Source: Klenkia marina (lineage in GTDB: Bacteria > Actinomycetota > Actinomycetes > Mycobacteriales > Geodermatophilaceae). From it: a DNA stretch of 64,000 bases. Where the stretch lies: the NCBI RefSeq assembly GCF_900101025.1, contig NZ_FMUH01000004.1, positions 62,001-126,000 of the forward strand, in the 5' to 3' direction. Both the position numbers and the translations under genes were made by a program. This document shows, one piece after another, positions 1 through 11,132 of this stretch (position 1 is the first letter of the stretch; every line of letters starts with the position of its first letter). Below the pieces are notes generated by a model. That model ran no database searches. It worked only from the letters and a program-made list of their open reading frames with translations, and had not been told where the DNA came from.

Positions 1-1361
1 ACGCCGCGAGCGTGCGCTCGACCCTGGCCCGCACCGTGCGCGAGCTGCAGAGCCGCAACGGCGAGGCCGGGAACTTCGACACCGTGCTCGTCTACCGCAC
101 CGGCGACACGGCCCGGCCCGCGGCGAGCCGGCCCAGCCTCTACCCGGCCCTCCCGCCCGAGCTGGTCGCCGCGGTCGACGGCGGCGCGCAGGTGTGGCAG
201 TACGCCTCGATCCCCGACGGCGCGTCCGGCACCGTGCCCACGTTGCTGGTCGGGGTGCCGGTACCGCTGGACGGGCAGGGCGGCGAGCAGGTCGACCTGT
301 ACTACGCCTTCCCGCTGGACCAGGAGCAGGAGACCCTCTCGCTGGTGCGCAGCACGGTGGCCATCAGCGGCATCGCGCTCACGCTGTTCGTCGTCGGCAT
401 CGGGGTGCTGGTCACCCGGCTGGTGGTCGACCCGGTGCGCCGGGCCGCGAGCAGCGCCCAACGGCTGGCCGAGGGGCAGCTGGAGGAGCGGCTGGCGGTG
501 AACGGCGAGGACGACCTCGCCCGGCTGGCCACCAGCTTCAACGCCATGGCCGACAGCCTGCAACGGCAGATCACCCAGCTCGAGGGGTTGTCCCAGCTCC
601 AGCAGCGGTTCACCTCCGACGTCTCGCACGAGCTGCGCACCCCGCTGACCACCGTGCAGATGGCCGCCGAGGTGCTGCACGAGTCGCGGTCGGACTTCGA
701 CCCGCACGTGGCCCGCTCGGCCGAGCTCCTGTACGCCGAGGTCAACCGGTTCGAGTCCCTGCTGTCGGACCTGCTCGAGATCAGCCGCTACGACGCCGGA
801 GCAGCCGAGCTGGAGGCCGAACCCACCGACCTGGGCCCGCTCGTCCGCCGGGTGGCGGCGGACATGTCCAGCCTGGCCGACCGCCTCGGCTGCCGGCTCG
901 AGGTGCGCGCGCCCCAGCGACCGGTCATCGCCGACGTCGACGCCCGGCGGGTGCAGCGGGTGCTGCGCAACCTGGTCGGCAACGCCGTCGAGCACGGGGC
1001 CGGCCGCCCGGTCGAGCTGACCCTGGCCGCCAACCGCACGGCCGCCGCGGTCACCGTGCGCGACCACGGCATCGGCCTGACCTCGGAGGAGGCCGCGCAC
1101 GTCTTCGACCGCTTCTGGCGCGCCGACCCCGCCCGGGTGCGCACCGTGGGCGGCTCCGGGCTGGGCCTGTCGATCAGCCTGGAGGACGCCCGCCTGCACG
1201 GGGGCTGGCTGCAGGTCTGGGGCCAGCCCGACCAGGGAGCCCAGTTCCGGCTGACCCTGCCGCTGAACGCGGGGGACGATCTGACGGGCTCACCGCTGCC
1301 GCTGCGCCCGGTGGTCGTCCGCCGCCGCCCCGACAGCCGCCGTCCGGAGGGACCCCGATGA
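1..1361 (+). CDS. mtrB: MtrB-type sensor histidine kinase, 5' end outside the window
   Basis: Membrane histidine kinase of the MtrAB two-component system, which in actinobacteria controls cell-wall and division genes. The frame is open from base 3, so the N-terminus lies outside. Visible in order: part of the extracellular sensor, a transmembrane helix (about bases 340-420), a HAMP domain, the H-box SHELRTPLT with the phospho-acceptor His at 627-629, an N-box (NLVGNAVEHG), G1 box DHGIGL, an FDRFWRAD F-box and G2 box GGSGLGLS. All catalytic boxes are intact. Its stop overlaps the start of lpqB by 4 nt (ATGA), so the two are translationally coupled, as in the mtrA-mtrB-lpqB operon of mycobacteria. 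The MtrB identity rests on motifs plus the neighbouring lpqB, comF, hpf and secA. Confidence 0.93.
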   Translation, partial: AASVRSTLARTVRELQSRNGEAGNFDTVLVYRTGDTARPAASRPSLYPALPPELVAAVDGGAQVWQYASIPDGASGTVPTLLVGVPVPLDGQGGEQVDLYYAFPLDQEQETLSLVRSTVAISGIALTLFVVGIGVLVTRLVVDPVRRAASSAQRLAEGQLEERLAVNGEDDLARLATSFNAMADSLQRQITQLEGLSQLQQRFTSDVSHELRTPLTTVQMAAEVLHESRSDFDPHVARSAELLYAEVNRFESLLSDLLEISRYDAGAAELEAEPTDLGPLVRRVAADMSSLADRLGCRLEVRAPQRPVIADVDARRVQRVLRNLVGNAVEHGAGRPVELTLAANRTAAAVTVRDHGIGLTSEEAAHVFDRFWRADPARVRTVGGSGLGLSISLEDARLHGGWLQVWGQPDQGAQFRLTLPLNAGDDLTGSPLPLRPVVVRRRPDSRRPEGPR

Positions 1362-3076
1362 GGGCCGGCCGCCGGGCCGCCGCGGCCGTGGCCGCGGCGG
1401 CGGCGCTGCTGGTCGCCGGCTGCACCACCGTGCCCACGAGCTCGACGCCGGTCGAGATCACCCAGGTCGCCGACCCGCCCGACGACGTCGGCATCGAGGC
1501 CCTGCCGCCGGTGCCCGGTGCCGGCCCGGAGGAGGTCGTGCGCGGCTTCGTCGACGCGATGGCCAGCACCACCCGCAACCACCCGGTCGCCCGCCAGTTC
1601 CTCACGGCCGGTGCGGCCGACACCTGGAGCGACACCGACGGCGTGACGGTCATCAGCGCCGACTACGCCCCGGTGGCCGCCGACGACGGCACCGTCGTCC
1701 TCACCGCCGGCCTGGTCGGCCGGGTGGACCCCGGTGGGGTGTTCAGCACCGGCGCCGGTCAGCCGTACTCCGCGACGTTCGACCTCGTGCAGGAGGACGG
1801 CGAGTGGCGCATCGCCTCGCCGCCGGACGGCCTGGTCCTGCTCGAACCCGACTTCATCCGCACCTACGACCAGGTGAACGCCTACTTCGTGGACCCGACG
1901 GGCACCCGCGTCGTCCCCGACCCACGGTTCCTGGTGTCGGGTGGTTCCCAGGCCACGGCCCTGGTCGACCGGCTGGTCGCCGGGGCCTCCACGGCGGTGG
2001 CCGCCGGCGTGCTCAACCCGCTGGCGGGGGTCGAGCTGCGCAGCAACGTGCAGGTGCGCCAGCAGGTCGCCACGGTCGACCTCACCGGGCTGCCGCCGGG
2101 CGCCGGCGACGGGGTGTCGCTGCTGTGCGCCCAGCTGGTCTGGGCGCTCGACCAGCTCGACGACGTCCGGGCCGTGCGGGTGCGCGTGGACGGCGCCCCG
2201 GTCGCCGTCGACGGCGTGCCCGACGTGCAGACCGTCGACGACTGGGCCTCCTTCGACCCCGACGCCGTCCCGGCCGTCTCGGTGGCCCACTACGTCTCCG
2301 CCGGCGCGCTGCGCACCGGCACCGGTGAGCCGGCCCCGGGCCCGGCCGGCACCGGGCAGTACCAGCTCACCGCGGCCGCGATCACCGCCGACGCCCGCAC
2401 CAACCAGCTGGGCACCACCGTGGCGGTCGCGGCGGCCGGGGGCACCAGCACGCTGCTCACCGGCGCCTACGCCGACGCGCTCACCCCGGTGCTGACGGCG
2501 ACCACCTTCACCGCGCCCACGACCGCGGCCACCCGACCCGAGGTGTGGACGGTGCGCGACGGCAGCGAGGTGATCCGCATCCCGGCGACCGGTTCGCCGC
2601 AGACGGTCAACGCCACCACGCTGCCCGGGCTCGGCGGCGCACGGGTCTTCCAGCTCTCACCCGACGGCGTCCGTGCCGCGGTCGTCGTCGACGGGCCCGA
2701 CGGGGGGCAACTGCTCGTGGGCACCGTGGTGCGCAGCGACGACCAGGTCGCCGTCCGCGACCTGCGGTCGATCGCCCCGCAGCTGTCCCAGGTCGTCGAC
2801 GTCGCCTGGCGGACGGCCGGTGGACTGGTGGTGCTCGCCGGTGCCCCCGGCGAGGACGGCACCGCGCCCTACGAGATGGGCGTCGACGGGTGGGGACTGG
2901 ACGCGGTGAGCACGGCCGGTCTCCCGGCGCAGCCGACCGCAGTGGCCGCCGCGCCCAGTCGCCCGCCGCTGGTCGTGGCCGGGGGGACGCTGTGGCAGCT
3001 GGTGGGCGGGGTCTGGACCACCCTCGTGCGGGGCCAGGGGCCGCTGGTCGGCCAGGCGCCGACCTACCCGCTCTGA
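1358..3076 (+). CDS. lpqB: Lipoprotein LpqB
   Basis: 572-residue lipoprotein that partners MtrB; in mycobacteria LpqB modulates MtrAB signalling. The N-terminus has two arginines, an Ala-rich hydrophobic helix and a lipobox ending L-V-A-G-C with the acylated Cys at residue 22. After the linker come a GerMN-type region (around residues 190-310) and a C-terminal beta-propeller-like region, the family arrangement. The ATG overlaps the mtrB stop (ATGA). A strong hairpin follows the gene, so the operon probably ends here and the downstream comF-type gene has its own start signals. Length and signal peptide agree with the family. Confidence 0.93.
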   Translation: MRAGRRAAAAVAAAAALLVAGCTTVPTSSTPVEITQVADPPDDVGIEALPPVPGAGPEEVVRGFVDAMASTTRNHPVARQFLTAGAADTWSDTDGVTVISADYAPVAADDGTVVLTAGLVGRVDPGGVFSTGAGQPYSATFDLVQEDGEWRIASPPDGLVLLEPDFIRTYDQVNAYFVDPTGTRVVPDPRFLVSGGSQATALVDRLVAGASTAVAAGVLNPLAGVELRSNVQVRQQVATVDLTGLPPGAGDGVSLLCAQLVWALDQLDDVRAVRVRVDGAPVAVDGVPDVQTVDDWASFDPDAVPAVSVAHYVSAGALRTGTGEPAPGPAGTGQYQLTAAAITADARTNQLGTTVAVAAAGGTSTLLTGAYADALTPVLTATTFTAPTTAATRPEVWTVRDGSEVIRIPATGSPQTVNATTLPGLGGARVFQLSPDGVRAAVVVDGPDGGQLLVGTVVRSDDQVAVRDLRSIAPQLSQVVDVAWRTAGGLVVLAGAPGEDGTAPYEMGVDGWGLDAVSTAGLPAQPTAVAAAPSRPPLVVAGGTLWQLVGGVWTTLVRGQGPLVGQAPTYPL

Positions 3077-3126
3077 GGCCCGAGCGCCTACACCAGCGCG
3101 CACGTGCGCGTCGGCCGCCGTCCACA

Positions 3127-3157
3127 GGCCGGGCCCCGGTCCACACGGGGCCCGGCC
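3127..3157 (+). terminator. Hairpin terminator after lpqB
   Basis: Perfect 12-bp inverted repeat (3127-3138 and 3146-3157, GGCCGGGCCCCG and its complement) around a 7-nt loop, 50 nt after the lpqB stop. There is no T-tract, as usual in high-GC actinobacteria. It probably ends the mtrAB-lpqB transcript. Confidence 0.6.
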
Positions 3158-3195
3158 GACGGGCCGCACGGCCCCCGGTCGGGCAGCCTGGAGCG

Positions 3196-4008
3196 GTGAT
3201 CGGGTCACCGCACGTACTCGGCCGCACCCTGGCCGACCTCGTGCTGCCCCGGGTGTGCGCCGGGTGCGGCCACCCCGGGCACGTGCTGTGCCCGCCCTGC
3301 GCCGCGCTGCTGGCCCGGCCGCGGCCGGCCACCCCGCGCCGGCACCCCCACGGCTTCCCGCCGACGGTCGCCGCCGGTGAGTACGCCGGGCCGGTGCGCC
3401 CGGCGGTCAACGCGTTCAAGGAGCACGCCCGCACCGAGCTGGCCGGTCCCCTGGGAGCCGCACTGGCCCTGGCGGTGGGGGCCGTGCAGGTGGCGTCCGG
3501 CCGGCGCGACGCCGTCGTGCTCGTCCCGCTGCCCAGCAGCCGGTCCGCGCTGCGGGTCCGCGGCCGCGACCCCGTCGCCGAGCTCGCCGCGGCGGCGGTG
3601 CGCGAGCTGCGCCGCGCCGGGGTCCCGGCGACCGTCGTGGCCGCGCTGGGCCGGCGGGGCCGGGTGCAGGACTCGGCGGGGCTGGGCTCCGAGCAGCGGC
3701 GGGCCAACCTCGCGGGCACCGTCGTGCTGCGCGAGCCCTCGCGCCGGCTGCCCGGCCTCGTGGTGCTGGTGGACGACGTCGTGAGCAGCGGGGCGACCCT
3801 CACCGAGGCGGCCACGGCCCTCGCCCCGGCCCTCGCCCCGGCGGCCGCGGGCGGGGACACGCCGGTGGTCGCCGCGGTCGTGGCCGCCACCCCGCGGGGG
3901 CGCGCCCGGCCCCCGGTCCCGGGCGGAGCAGGGGTGTTCACCGTGCGTGACGTGCCCGCGGCCGGCTTCCCCGGCCCCGGACTGTCGGACCGGGCCGTCC
4001 GGCACTAG
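3196..4008 (+). CDS. comFC: ComF-family phosphoribosyltransferase
   Basis: 270-residue cytoplasmic protein of the ComF/GntX family, which joins an N-terminal four-cysteine zinc motif (CAGC...CPPC, residues about 18-35) to a type I phosphoribosyltransferase domain. The PRPP-binding loop is VVLVDDVVSSGATLTE near residue 190. In naturally competent bacteria ComFC helps DNA uptake; its substrate in actinobacteria is unknown. The GTG at 3196 follows CAGCCT by 6 nt, so the mRNA may be leaderless. It lies between lpqB and hpf, the same order as in mycobacteria. The C-terminus is Ala/Pro/Gly rich. Confidence 0.85.
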   Translation: MIGSPHVLGRTLADLVLPRVCAGCGHPGHVLCPPCAALLARPRPATPRRHPHGFPPTVAAGEYAGPVRPAVNAFKEHARTELAGPLGAALALAVGAVQVASGRRDAVVLVPLPSSRSALRVRGRDPVAELAAAAVRELRRAGVPATVVAALGRRGRVQDSAGLGSEQRRANLAGTVVLREPSRRLPGLVVLVDDVVSSGATLTEAATALAPALAPAAAGGDTPVVAAVVAATPRGRARPPVPGGAGVFTVRDVPAAGFPGPGLSDRAVRH

Positions 4009-4044
4009 CGTCGGGTCGACCAACACCCGAGTTCGGGAGGTCAC

Positions 4045-4680
4045 ATGGAGATCGTGGTCCGAGGTCGCAACGTCGAGGTGCCCGAGCACTTCCGGCAGCA
4101 CGTCGAGGACAAGGTCGGCCAGCTGGAGCGGTTCGACGCGAAGATCGAACGCTTCGACGTGGAGCTGCTCCACGAGAAGAACCCACGCCAGTCCGCGAAC
4201 TGCCAGCGCGTGGAGATCACCCTGCGGGGCAAGGGCCCCGTCGTGCGGGCCGAGGCGTGCGCCGCGGACTTCCAGTCCGCCCTGGACGCCTCCGTCGCCA
4301 AGCTGGAGAACCGGCTCCGGCGTGCCGCCGACCGCCGGCGCGTGCACCACGGCCGGCGCACCCCGGCCAGCGTCCGGCTCGACGGCAGCGCCGCGGCTGC
4401 GGCGCTCGACGAGCTCGACCAGCAGCTGGCGGCGGCGCAGCCCGACACGCCCGAGGTCGAGGAGAACCTGCCCGGCCGCGTCGTCCGTGAGAAGCAGCAC
4501 CCCGCCACACCCATGACCGTCGACCAGGCGCTGCACGAGATGGAGCTCGTGGGGCACGACTTCTTCCTGTTCGCCTGCGCCGACACCGGCCAGCCGACGG
4601 TGGTCTACCGCCGGCACGCCTACGACTACGGGCTGATCAGGCTCGGCGCCCCGGACCGGGAACCCGCCCACGCCGGGTGA
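4045..4680 (+). CDS. hpf: Ribosome hibernation promoting factor, long form
   Basis: 211-residue long-form HPF/RaiA protein that binds the decoding region of the small ribosomal subunit and, through its C-terminal domain, dimerises 70S ribosomes into 100S particles in stationary phase. The S30AE domain occupies about residues 1-105 (start MEIVVRGRNVEVPEHF) and the dimerisation domain about 150-207 (PMTVDQALHEMELVGHDFFLF). A GGGAGG ribosome site lies 6 nt before the ATG. A -10-like TAGCGT at 4006-4011 overlaps the comF stop codon and would give a leader of roughly 27 nt. Conserved upstream of secA in actinobacteria. Confidence 0.96.
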   Translation: MEIVVRGRNVEVPEHFRQHVEDKVGQLERFDAKIERFDVELLHEKNPRQSANCQRVEITLRGKGPVVRAEACAADFQSALDASVAKLENRLRRAADRRRVHHGRRTPASVRLDGSAAAAALDELDQQLAAAQPDTPEVEENLPGRVVREKQHPATPMTVDQALHEMELVGHDFFLFACADTGQPTVVYRRHAYDYGLIRLGAPDREPAHAG

Positions 4681-4687
4681 GCTGGGC

Positions 4688-4751
4688 GAGGGGCCCCCTC
4701 GCCGGGTCCCGCGGGCCGCACAGCGGCTCGTGGGTGGCGAGGGGGCCCCTC
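4688..4751. terminator. Bidirectional terminator between convergent genes
   Basis: Perfect 16-bp inverted repeat: 4688-4703 (GAGGGGCCCCCTCGCC) pairs with 4736-4751 across a 32-nt loop. Each arm is also nearly self-complementary, so alternative foldings exist. The right arm runs into the stop codon of the minus-strand gene. It serves hpf (plus) and the F420-type gene (minus). Confidence 0.7.
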
Positions 4752-5142
4752 ACTGGTTGCCCAGGACCCGGTCGACGGCGATCTCGAGGACGACGCGGGC
4801 CGGGTTGACCCGGGGCTGGCGGTAGCGCTCGGCGTAGCGGCGCACGGCGTCGGCGACCGAGGCCTCGTCGTCGCGCAGCACGGCGACGCCCTCGAGCGTC
4901 GTCCACCGCCGGCCGTCGACCTGGCACACGGCCACCCGGGCCGTGCCCGCACCGTCGCGCACGTGGCCGGCCTTGACCGACGTGCCCGAGGTGATCACCC
5001 GTGCGGTGCTGGTCGACGGGTCGAGGGTGACCCCGACCGGGACCACGTGCGGGGTGCCGTCGGACCGCAGGGTGGTCAGCGTCGCGAGGTGACGCTCGGT
5101 GAAGAAGGCGATGAGGTCGTCGGACAGCTCGGCGCGGGGCAC
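4750..5142 (-). CDS. PPOX-class F420-dependent oxidoreductase
   Basis: 130-residue split-barrel protein of the pyridoxamine-phosphate-oxidase-like superfamily. Actinobacterial members of this size generally bind cofactor F420 and reduce small substrates (TIGR03618-type). Typical features are the helix-strand opening (LIAFFTERHLATLTTLRSDGTPHVVPVG), strands around RVITSGTSVKAGHVRDG and a tail carrying RYAERYRQPR. The GTG at 5142 lies 6 nt after a TAGGCT -10 box on the same strand, implying a leaderless mRNA. It is divergent from the SDR gene. The substrate cannot be read from the sequence. Confidence 0.82.
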   Translation of the reverse strand: MPRAELSDDLIAFFTERHLATLTTLRSDGTPHVVPVGVTLDPSTSTARVITSGTSVKAGHVRDGAGTARVAVCQVDGRRWTTLEGVAVLRDDEASVADAVRRYAERYRQPRVNPARVVLEIAVDRVLGNQ

Positions 5143-5148
5143 CGGCGC

Positions 5149-5154
5149 AGCCTA
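5149..5154 (-). promoter_or_regulatory. -10 box of the leaderless F420-type gene
   Basis: TAGGCT on the minus strand ends 6 nt before the GTG at 5142, which places the predicted transcription start at the first base of the start codon. Confidence 0.5.
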
Positions 5155-5216
5155 CGGGGCGCCCGGCAGCCCGGCTCCGAACTGCGCAAATGCGGATGGT
5201 CCCGCAGGATCGGCGC

Positions 5217-5918
5217 GTGGAGATCCAGGGTGCGCGGGTGTGGGTGGCCGGGGCCACCGGGGTGCTGGGCGGGGCGCTGGCCCGGGAGCTGGCCGCGGCC
5301 GGGGCCCGCGTCGCGCTGGGCGGGCGGGACGCCGACCGGCTGGCTGCGCTGGCCGACGAGCTCGGCGGGGCGCCCACCCAGGTGCTCGACGTCGTCGACG
5401 TCGAGTCCGGCCGCGCGGCGGTGACCGCGGCGGCCGAGGCGCTCGGCGGGCTGGACGCCGTGGTCGTCGCCTCCGGGGTGGTGGCGTTCGGGCCGGCCGC
5501 CGACGCCGACGACGCGGTGGTGGAGGAGCTGTTCGCGGTCAACACCCTCGGGCCCATGAGCATGGTGCGGGGCGCGCTGCCGCACCTGGCCGACGGGGGA
5601 GCGGTGGTCCTGCTCTCGGCGATCGTCGCCGACGCCCCGACCCTGCAGATGGCCGAGTACTCGGCGTCGAAGGCCGCGCTGTCGGCCTGGGCGTCGGTGC
5701 TGCGGCGCGAGCTGCGCCCACGGCGCGTCGCCGTCCTCGACGTCAAGCCCCCGCACGTGGACACCGGACTGGTCCACCGGGCGCTGGCCGGCACCCCGCC
5801 GAGGCTGCCGGCCGGGTTCGACCAGCGGGCGGTGGTCGACGCCGTGCTCGCCGGCCTGCGCGGGACCAGCCGGGAGGTCGTGCTCGACCCGAAGGCCGGG
5901 GAGCTGGTCCTGCGCTGA
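5217..5918 (+). CDS. Short-chain dehydrogenase/reductase
   Basis: Classical SDR, 233 residues from the GTG chosen. The Rossmann glycine motif is GATGVLGG near residue 13, there is an NTLG-like strand at FAVNTLGP, and the catalytic Ser-Tyr-Lys set is visible as LLSAIVADAP and YSASKAAL. An ATG at 5190 is also in frame and adds nine residues, but the GTG at 5217 puts the glycine motif at the usual distance and has AGGA about 10 nt upstream. It is divergent from the F420-type gene and followed 48 nt later by secA. Substrate unknown. Confidence 0.85.
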   Translation: MEIQGARVWVAGATGVLGGALARELAAAGARVALGGRDADRLAALADELGGAPTQVLDVVDVESGRAAVTAAAEALGGLDAVVVASGVVAFGPAADADDAVVEELFAVNTLGPMSMVRGALPHLADGGAVVLLSAIVADAPTLQMAEYSASKAALSAWASVLRRELRPRRVAVLDVKPPHVDTGLVHRALAGTPPRLPAGFDQRAVVDAVLAGLRGTSREVVLDPKAGELVLR

Positions 5919-5954
5919 CAGCTCGCGTCCAGCTGGGCGGTGGCGGGACCGCAC

Positions 5955-5960
5955 TACATT
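5955..5960 (+). promoter_or_regulatory. -10 box of secA
   Basis: TACATT ends 6 nt before the GTG at 5967. This position fits a leaderless transcript and favours 5967 over the upstream in-frame GTG at 5940. Confidence 0.5.
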
Positions 5961-5966
5961 GGTCGC

Positions 5967-8996
<3,030 letters not shown>

Positions 8997-9005
8997 GGCC
9001 GCATC

Positions 9006-9036
9006 GGTGACCGCGACCGCTGCGGTCGCGGGCACC
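9006..9036. terminator. Terminator after secA
   Basis: GGTG-A-CCGCGACC, loop GCTGC, GGTCGCGG-G-CACC: a 12-bp stem with one mismatch, located 10 nt after the secA stop and 3 nt before the stop of the converging gene, so it can serve both strands. Confidence 0.65.
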
Positions 9037-9038
9037 GC

Positions 9039-9674
9039 TCAACCCACCTGCAGGGCCGTGCACCGCCAGCGTCCGTCGATGACCTCGAGGCGGGCCGCGA
9101 CGGCGTGCGCCCGGCCGTTGCGCCGGGCCACCGCGCACACCTCGGCGACGCCCTCCACCGGCTCGGCCACCCGGACACCGCCGACCAGCAGGGGGCCGCT
9201 GCCGGCTGCGCACCACGCGGGACGGCGGCCGCGGGTGATCGCGGTGAACACCGGCAGCGTGTAGGCCGCACGCAGCTGGGCCAGTGGCCGCAGCCCGCTG
9301 AACGCCTCGAGCGTCATGGTCAGCAACCGGTGCGCCACGGGTGCCGGCGGGCCCGCCGGCGACGGCGCCCCGGTCCGCACGGCGGCGCCGGCCGGCACCG
9401 CGCCGGGTCGTGGGCCCGGGGCCAGCACCGGCCGCAGGGCAGGGACGCCCCGCTGCACCAGCTGCGTCACCGGGACCGCCTGCGTGCTCGGACCCGGGGT
9501 GGGGACCAGCCGCAGTCGGACCCGTCCAGGGGCGGGGCGCTCGTGGACGGCTGGGTTCGAGGCCGCTGGGTTCGAGGTCGCCGGGTTCGAGGTCGCCGAG
9601 TTCGAGGTCGCGGGGTTCGAGGTCGCGGGGTTCGAGGTCGCGGGGTCCAGGTGCAGCGGGGCCGGGGTGCTCAT
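9039..9674 (-). CDS. Rv3235-family protein with an N-terminal pentapeptide repeat
   Basis: 211-residue protein. The C-terminal part (about residues 110-211; LEAFSGLRPLAQLRAAYTLP, then GVRVAEPVEGVAEVCAVARR and GRWRCTALQVG) resembles the Rv3235 family found next to secA1 in mycobacteria; its function is unknown. The N-terminal 35 residues are a tandem DPATSN/PATSN-type repeat encoded by 15-bp units, followed by a Pro/Ala/Gly-rich linker. GGAGAG lies ahead of the ATG. It sits 36 nt downstream of the LysM gene and is probably cotranscribed with it. Confidence 0.7.
   Translation of the reverse strand: MSTPAPLHLDPATSNPATSNPATSNSATSNPATSNPAASNPAVHERPAPGRVRLRLVPTPGPSTQAVPVTQLVQRGVPALRPVLAPGPRPGAVPAGAAVRTGAPSPAGPPAPVAHRLLTMTLEAFSGLRPLAQLRAAYTLPVFTAITRGRRPAWCAAGSGPLLVGGVRVAEPVEGVAEVCAVARRNGRAHAVAARLEVIDGRWRCTALQVG
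9553..9657 (-). repeat. 15-bp tandem repeat, about 7 copies, in frame
   Basis: Units of GGGTTCGAGGTCGCC (plus strand) begin at 9553, 9568, 9583, 9598, 9613, 9628 and, degenerate, 9643. They encode the repeated pentapeptide N-P-A-T-S at the N-terminus of the Rv3235-like protein. Because the unit is five codons, copy-number change would keep the frame. Confidence 0.9.
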
Positions 9675-9710
9675 GGGGATCTCTCCTCGGGTGCGGTGGG
9701 TGCGGGGGTC

Positions 9711-10445
9711 TCAGGGCGCGGCCGGTGCGCGCAGCACCTGGCCCGGGAGCAGCAGGTCGGGGTCGGACCCGATGACGTCGGCGTTGGCGCGCCACCAGGC
9801 GTCCGCGGCGGCTGCGGTCGCTGCCGGGGTGACCTGGGCCGGGGAGTGCTCGGCCAACCAGGTGGCCGCGATGTCCCACAGGCAGTCACCGCGGAGCACG
9901 ACGTGCTCGCCGCTGCTGGGCGCGGCGGGCCAGTCCGGCACCGCCGGCGGGACCGGGGCGACGTCGGACCAGGCCGGTGCGGACGTGGGCCCGGTCTTCT
10001 GGACCGCCCCGCCGCCGACGTCCGCCCCGCCGCCGTCCGCGCCGGGGCTGGCCGTCGCGGTGGTGCTCGCAGTGGTGGTTGTCGGCGGCGCGGCGGTGGC
10101 GACGACGGGGACGGTGGCCAGCGACACCCCGACGGCGACGGCGGCCACCCGGCGCAGCCCGGCCGGCAGGACGACGCCCAGCAGGGCCTCGGCCACCCGG
10201 CCGACGAGCCCGGTGCGCACGCTCAGGGCGGTCAGTGCGATACCGACCGTGCCCCACACCCAGCACGCGGCGGCCAGCAGCCAGACCAGGGGCACCAGCA
10301 GGGCGTCGGTCCCGGCGGTGTCCACGACCCGCTGCGGGCCGGTGAGTGCGGCCGTCACGGCGTCCGCGCCCGGCGCCAGGACGGCGAGCGCCCAGCCGAC
10401 CAGCGCCATCACCGCGGTCGTGGCTGCCCACCGTCGCACCGTCAT
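9711..10445 (-). CDS. LysM-domain membrane protein
   Basis: 244 residues. Two or three hydrophobic segments (about residues 5-35, 50-75 and 95-120) are followed by a Thr/Ala/Gly-rich linker and a C-terminal LysM-like domain (EHVVLRGDCLWDIAATWL ... DVIGSDPDLLLPGQVLRAP), which usually binds peptidoglycan. Inferred topology: membrane-anchored with the LysM outside. The ATG at 10445 is preferred over an upstream in-frame start at 10499 because AGGAGG lies 6 nt before it. Divergent from the two-Sm-motif gene. Confidence 0.78.
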   Translation of the reverse strand: MTVRRWAATTAVMALVGWALAVLAPGADAVTAALTGPQRVVDTAGTDALLVPLVWLLAAACWVWGTVGIALTALSVRTGLVGRVAEALLGVVLPAGLRRVAAVAVGVSLATVPVVATAAPPTTTTASTTATASPGADGGGADVGGGAVQKTGPTSAPAWSDVAPVPPAVPDWPAAPSSGEHVVLRGDCLWDIAATWLAEHSPAQVTPAATAAAADAWWRANADVIGSDPDLLLPGQVLRAPAAP

Positions 10446-10535
10446 GTGTCCTCCTCGGATTCGAACGCACGCTAACACGATCGAACACATCAAACGCAAG
10501 CAAATGCATGAACTGGGCTCGACTACGGTGCGCCC
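10446..10535. promoter_or_regulatory. AT-richer divergent promoter region with direct repeats
   Basis: This 90-bp region is clearly lower in GC than its surroundings. It contains TCGAACGCAC at 10461 and TCGAACACAT at 10481, exactly 20 bp apart, and a third variant TCAAACGCAA at 10490. The plus-strand -10 box TACGGT (10524-10529) ends 6 nt before the ATG at 10536 (leaderless). On the minus strand TAGCGT lies within the repeats. The repeats look like an operator; the regulator is unknown. Confidence 0.5.
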
Positions 10536-11105
10536 ATGCGCTGGGAGCAGCTGTTCGCCGACCTCGACGCCGCGTTCGAGGCCGAGGAGGCCGCCGCGGA
10601 GCGGGCGGAGGCGGGCTCACGGGCCCGGGCCGCCGTCGGTGCGGTGCGGCTGGCCGACCGGCTGCGCGGGTCGGGCGGGCACGAGCTCGTGCTCGAGTGC
10701 CGCGGGGCCGGTCCCGTGCGCGGACGGTTGCTCGACGTCGGCGTCGACTGGGTGCTGCTGCGGGACGACCAGGGCCGGGAGGTGCTGGTGGCCCTCGACG
10801 CCCTCGAGGCGGTCGCCGGTCTGGGGGTCGCGACCGCCGCGGCCGAGGAGGAGGGGGTCGTCGGCCGGTCCTGGGACCTCCGGCGGGCGGTGCGCGGGTT
10901 GGCGCGGGACCGGGCCGCGGTGCAGTGCCGGCTGACGGGCGGCTCGGTGCTGACCGGGACGGTGGACCGGGTGGGCGCGGACTTCCTGGAGCTGGCCGAG
11001 CACCACCTCGACCGACCGCGGCGGCGGACAGCGGTGCGCTCGGTGCGTGCGGTGGCCCTGGCGGCCGTCGCGGTCGTGGTGTCGGTGGAGCCGTCGGTCG
11101 GGTGA
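10536..11105 (+). CDS. Uncharacterised protein with two Sm-like motifs
   Basis: 189 residues, no assignable family. An acidic, Ala-rich helical N-terminus (1-45) precedes two related stretches: G-x-L-L-D-V-G-V-D-W-V-L-L (about 63-75) and G-T-V-D-R-V-G-A-D-F-L-E-L (about 137-149), each preceded by a C-R-x-x-G-x-x-V-x-G pattern. This is reminiscent of the Sm1 motif of LSm/SH3-like barrels; the domain call is an inference. No membrane segment or signal peptide is evident. The -10 box TACGGT lies 6 nt before the ATG, so the mRNA is probably leaderless. Divergent from the LysM gene. Confidence 0.6.
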   Translation: MRWEQLFADLDAAFEAEEAAAERAEAGSRARAAVGAVRLADRLRGSGGHELVLECRGAGPVRGRLLDVGVDWVLLRDDQGREVLVALDALEAVAGLGVATAAAEEEGVVGRSWDLRRAVRGLARDRAAVQCRLTGGSVLTGTVDRVGADFLELAEHHLDRPRRRTAVRSVRAVALAAVAVVVSVEPSVG

Positions 11106-11132
11106 GCTCCGGCGGGGCGCGACCCGGGCCGG

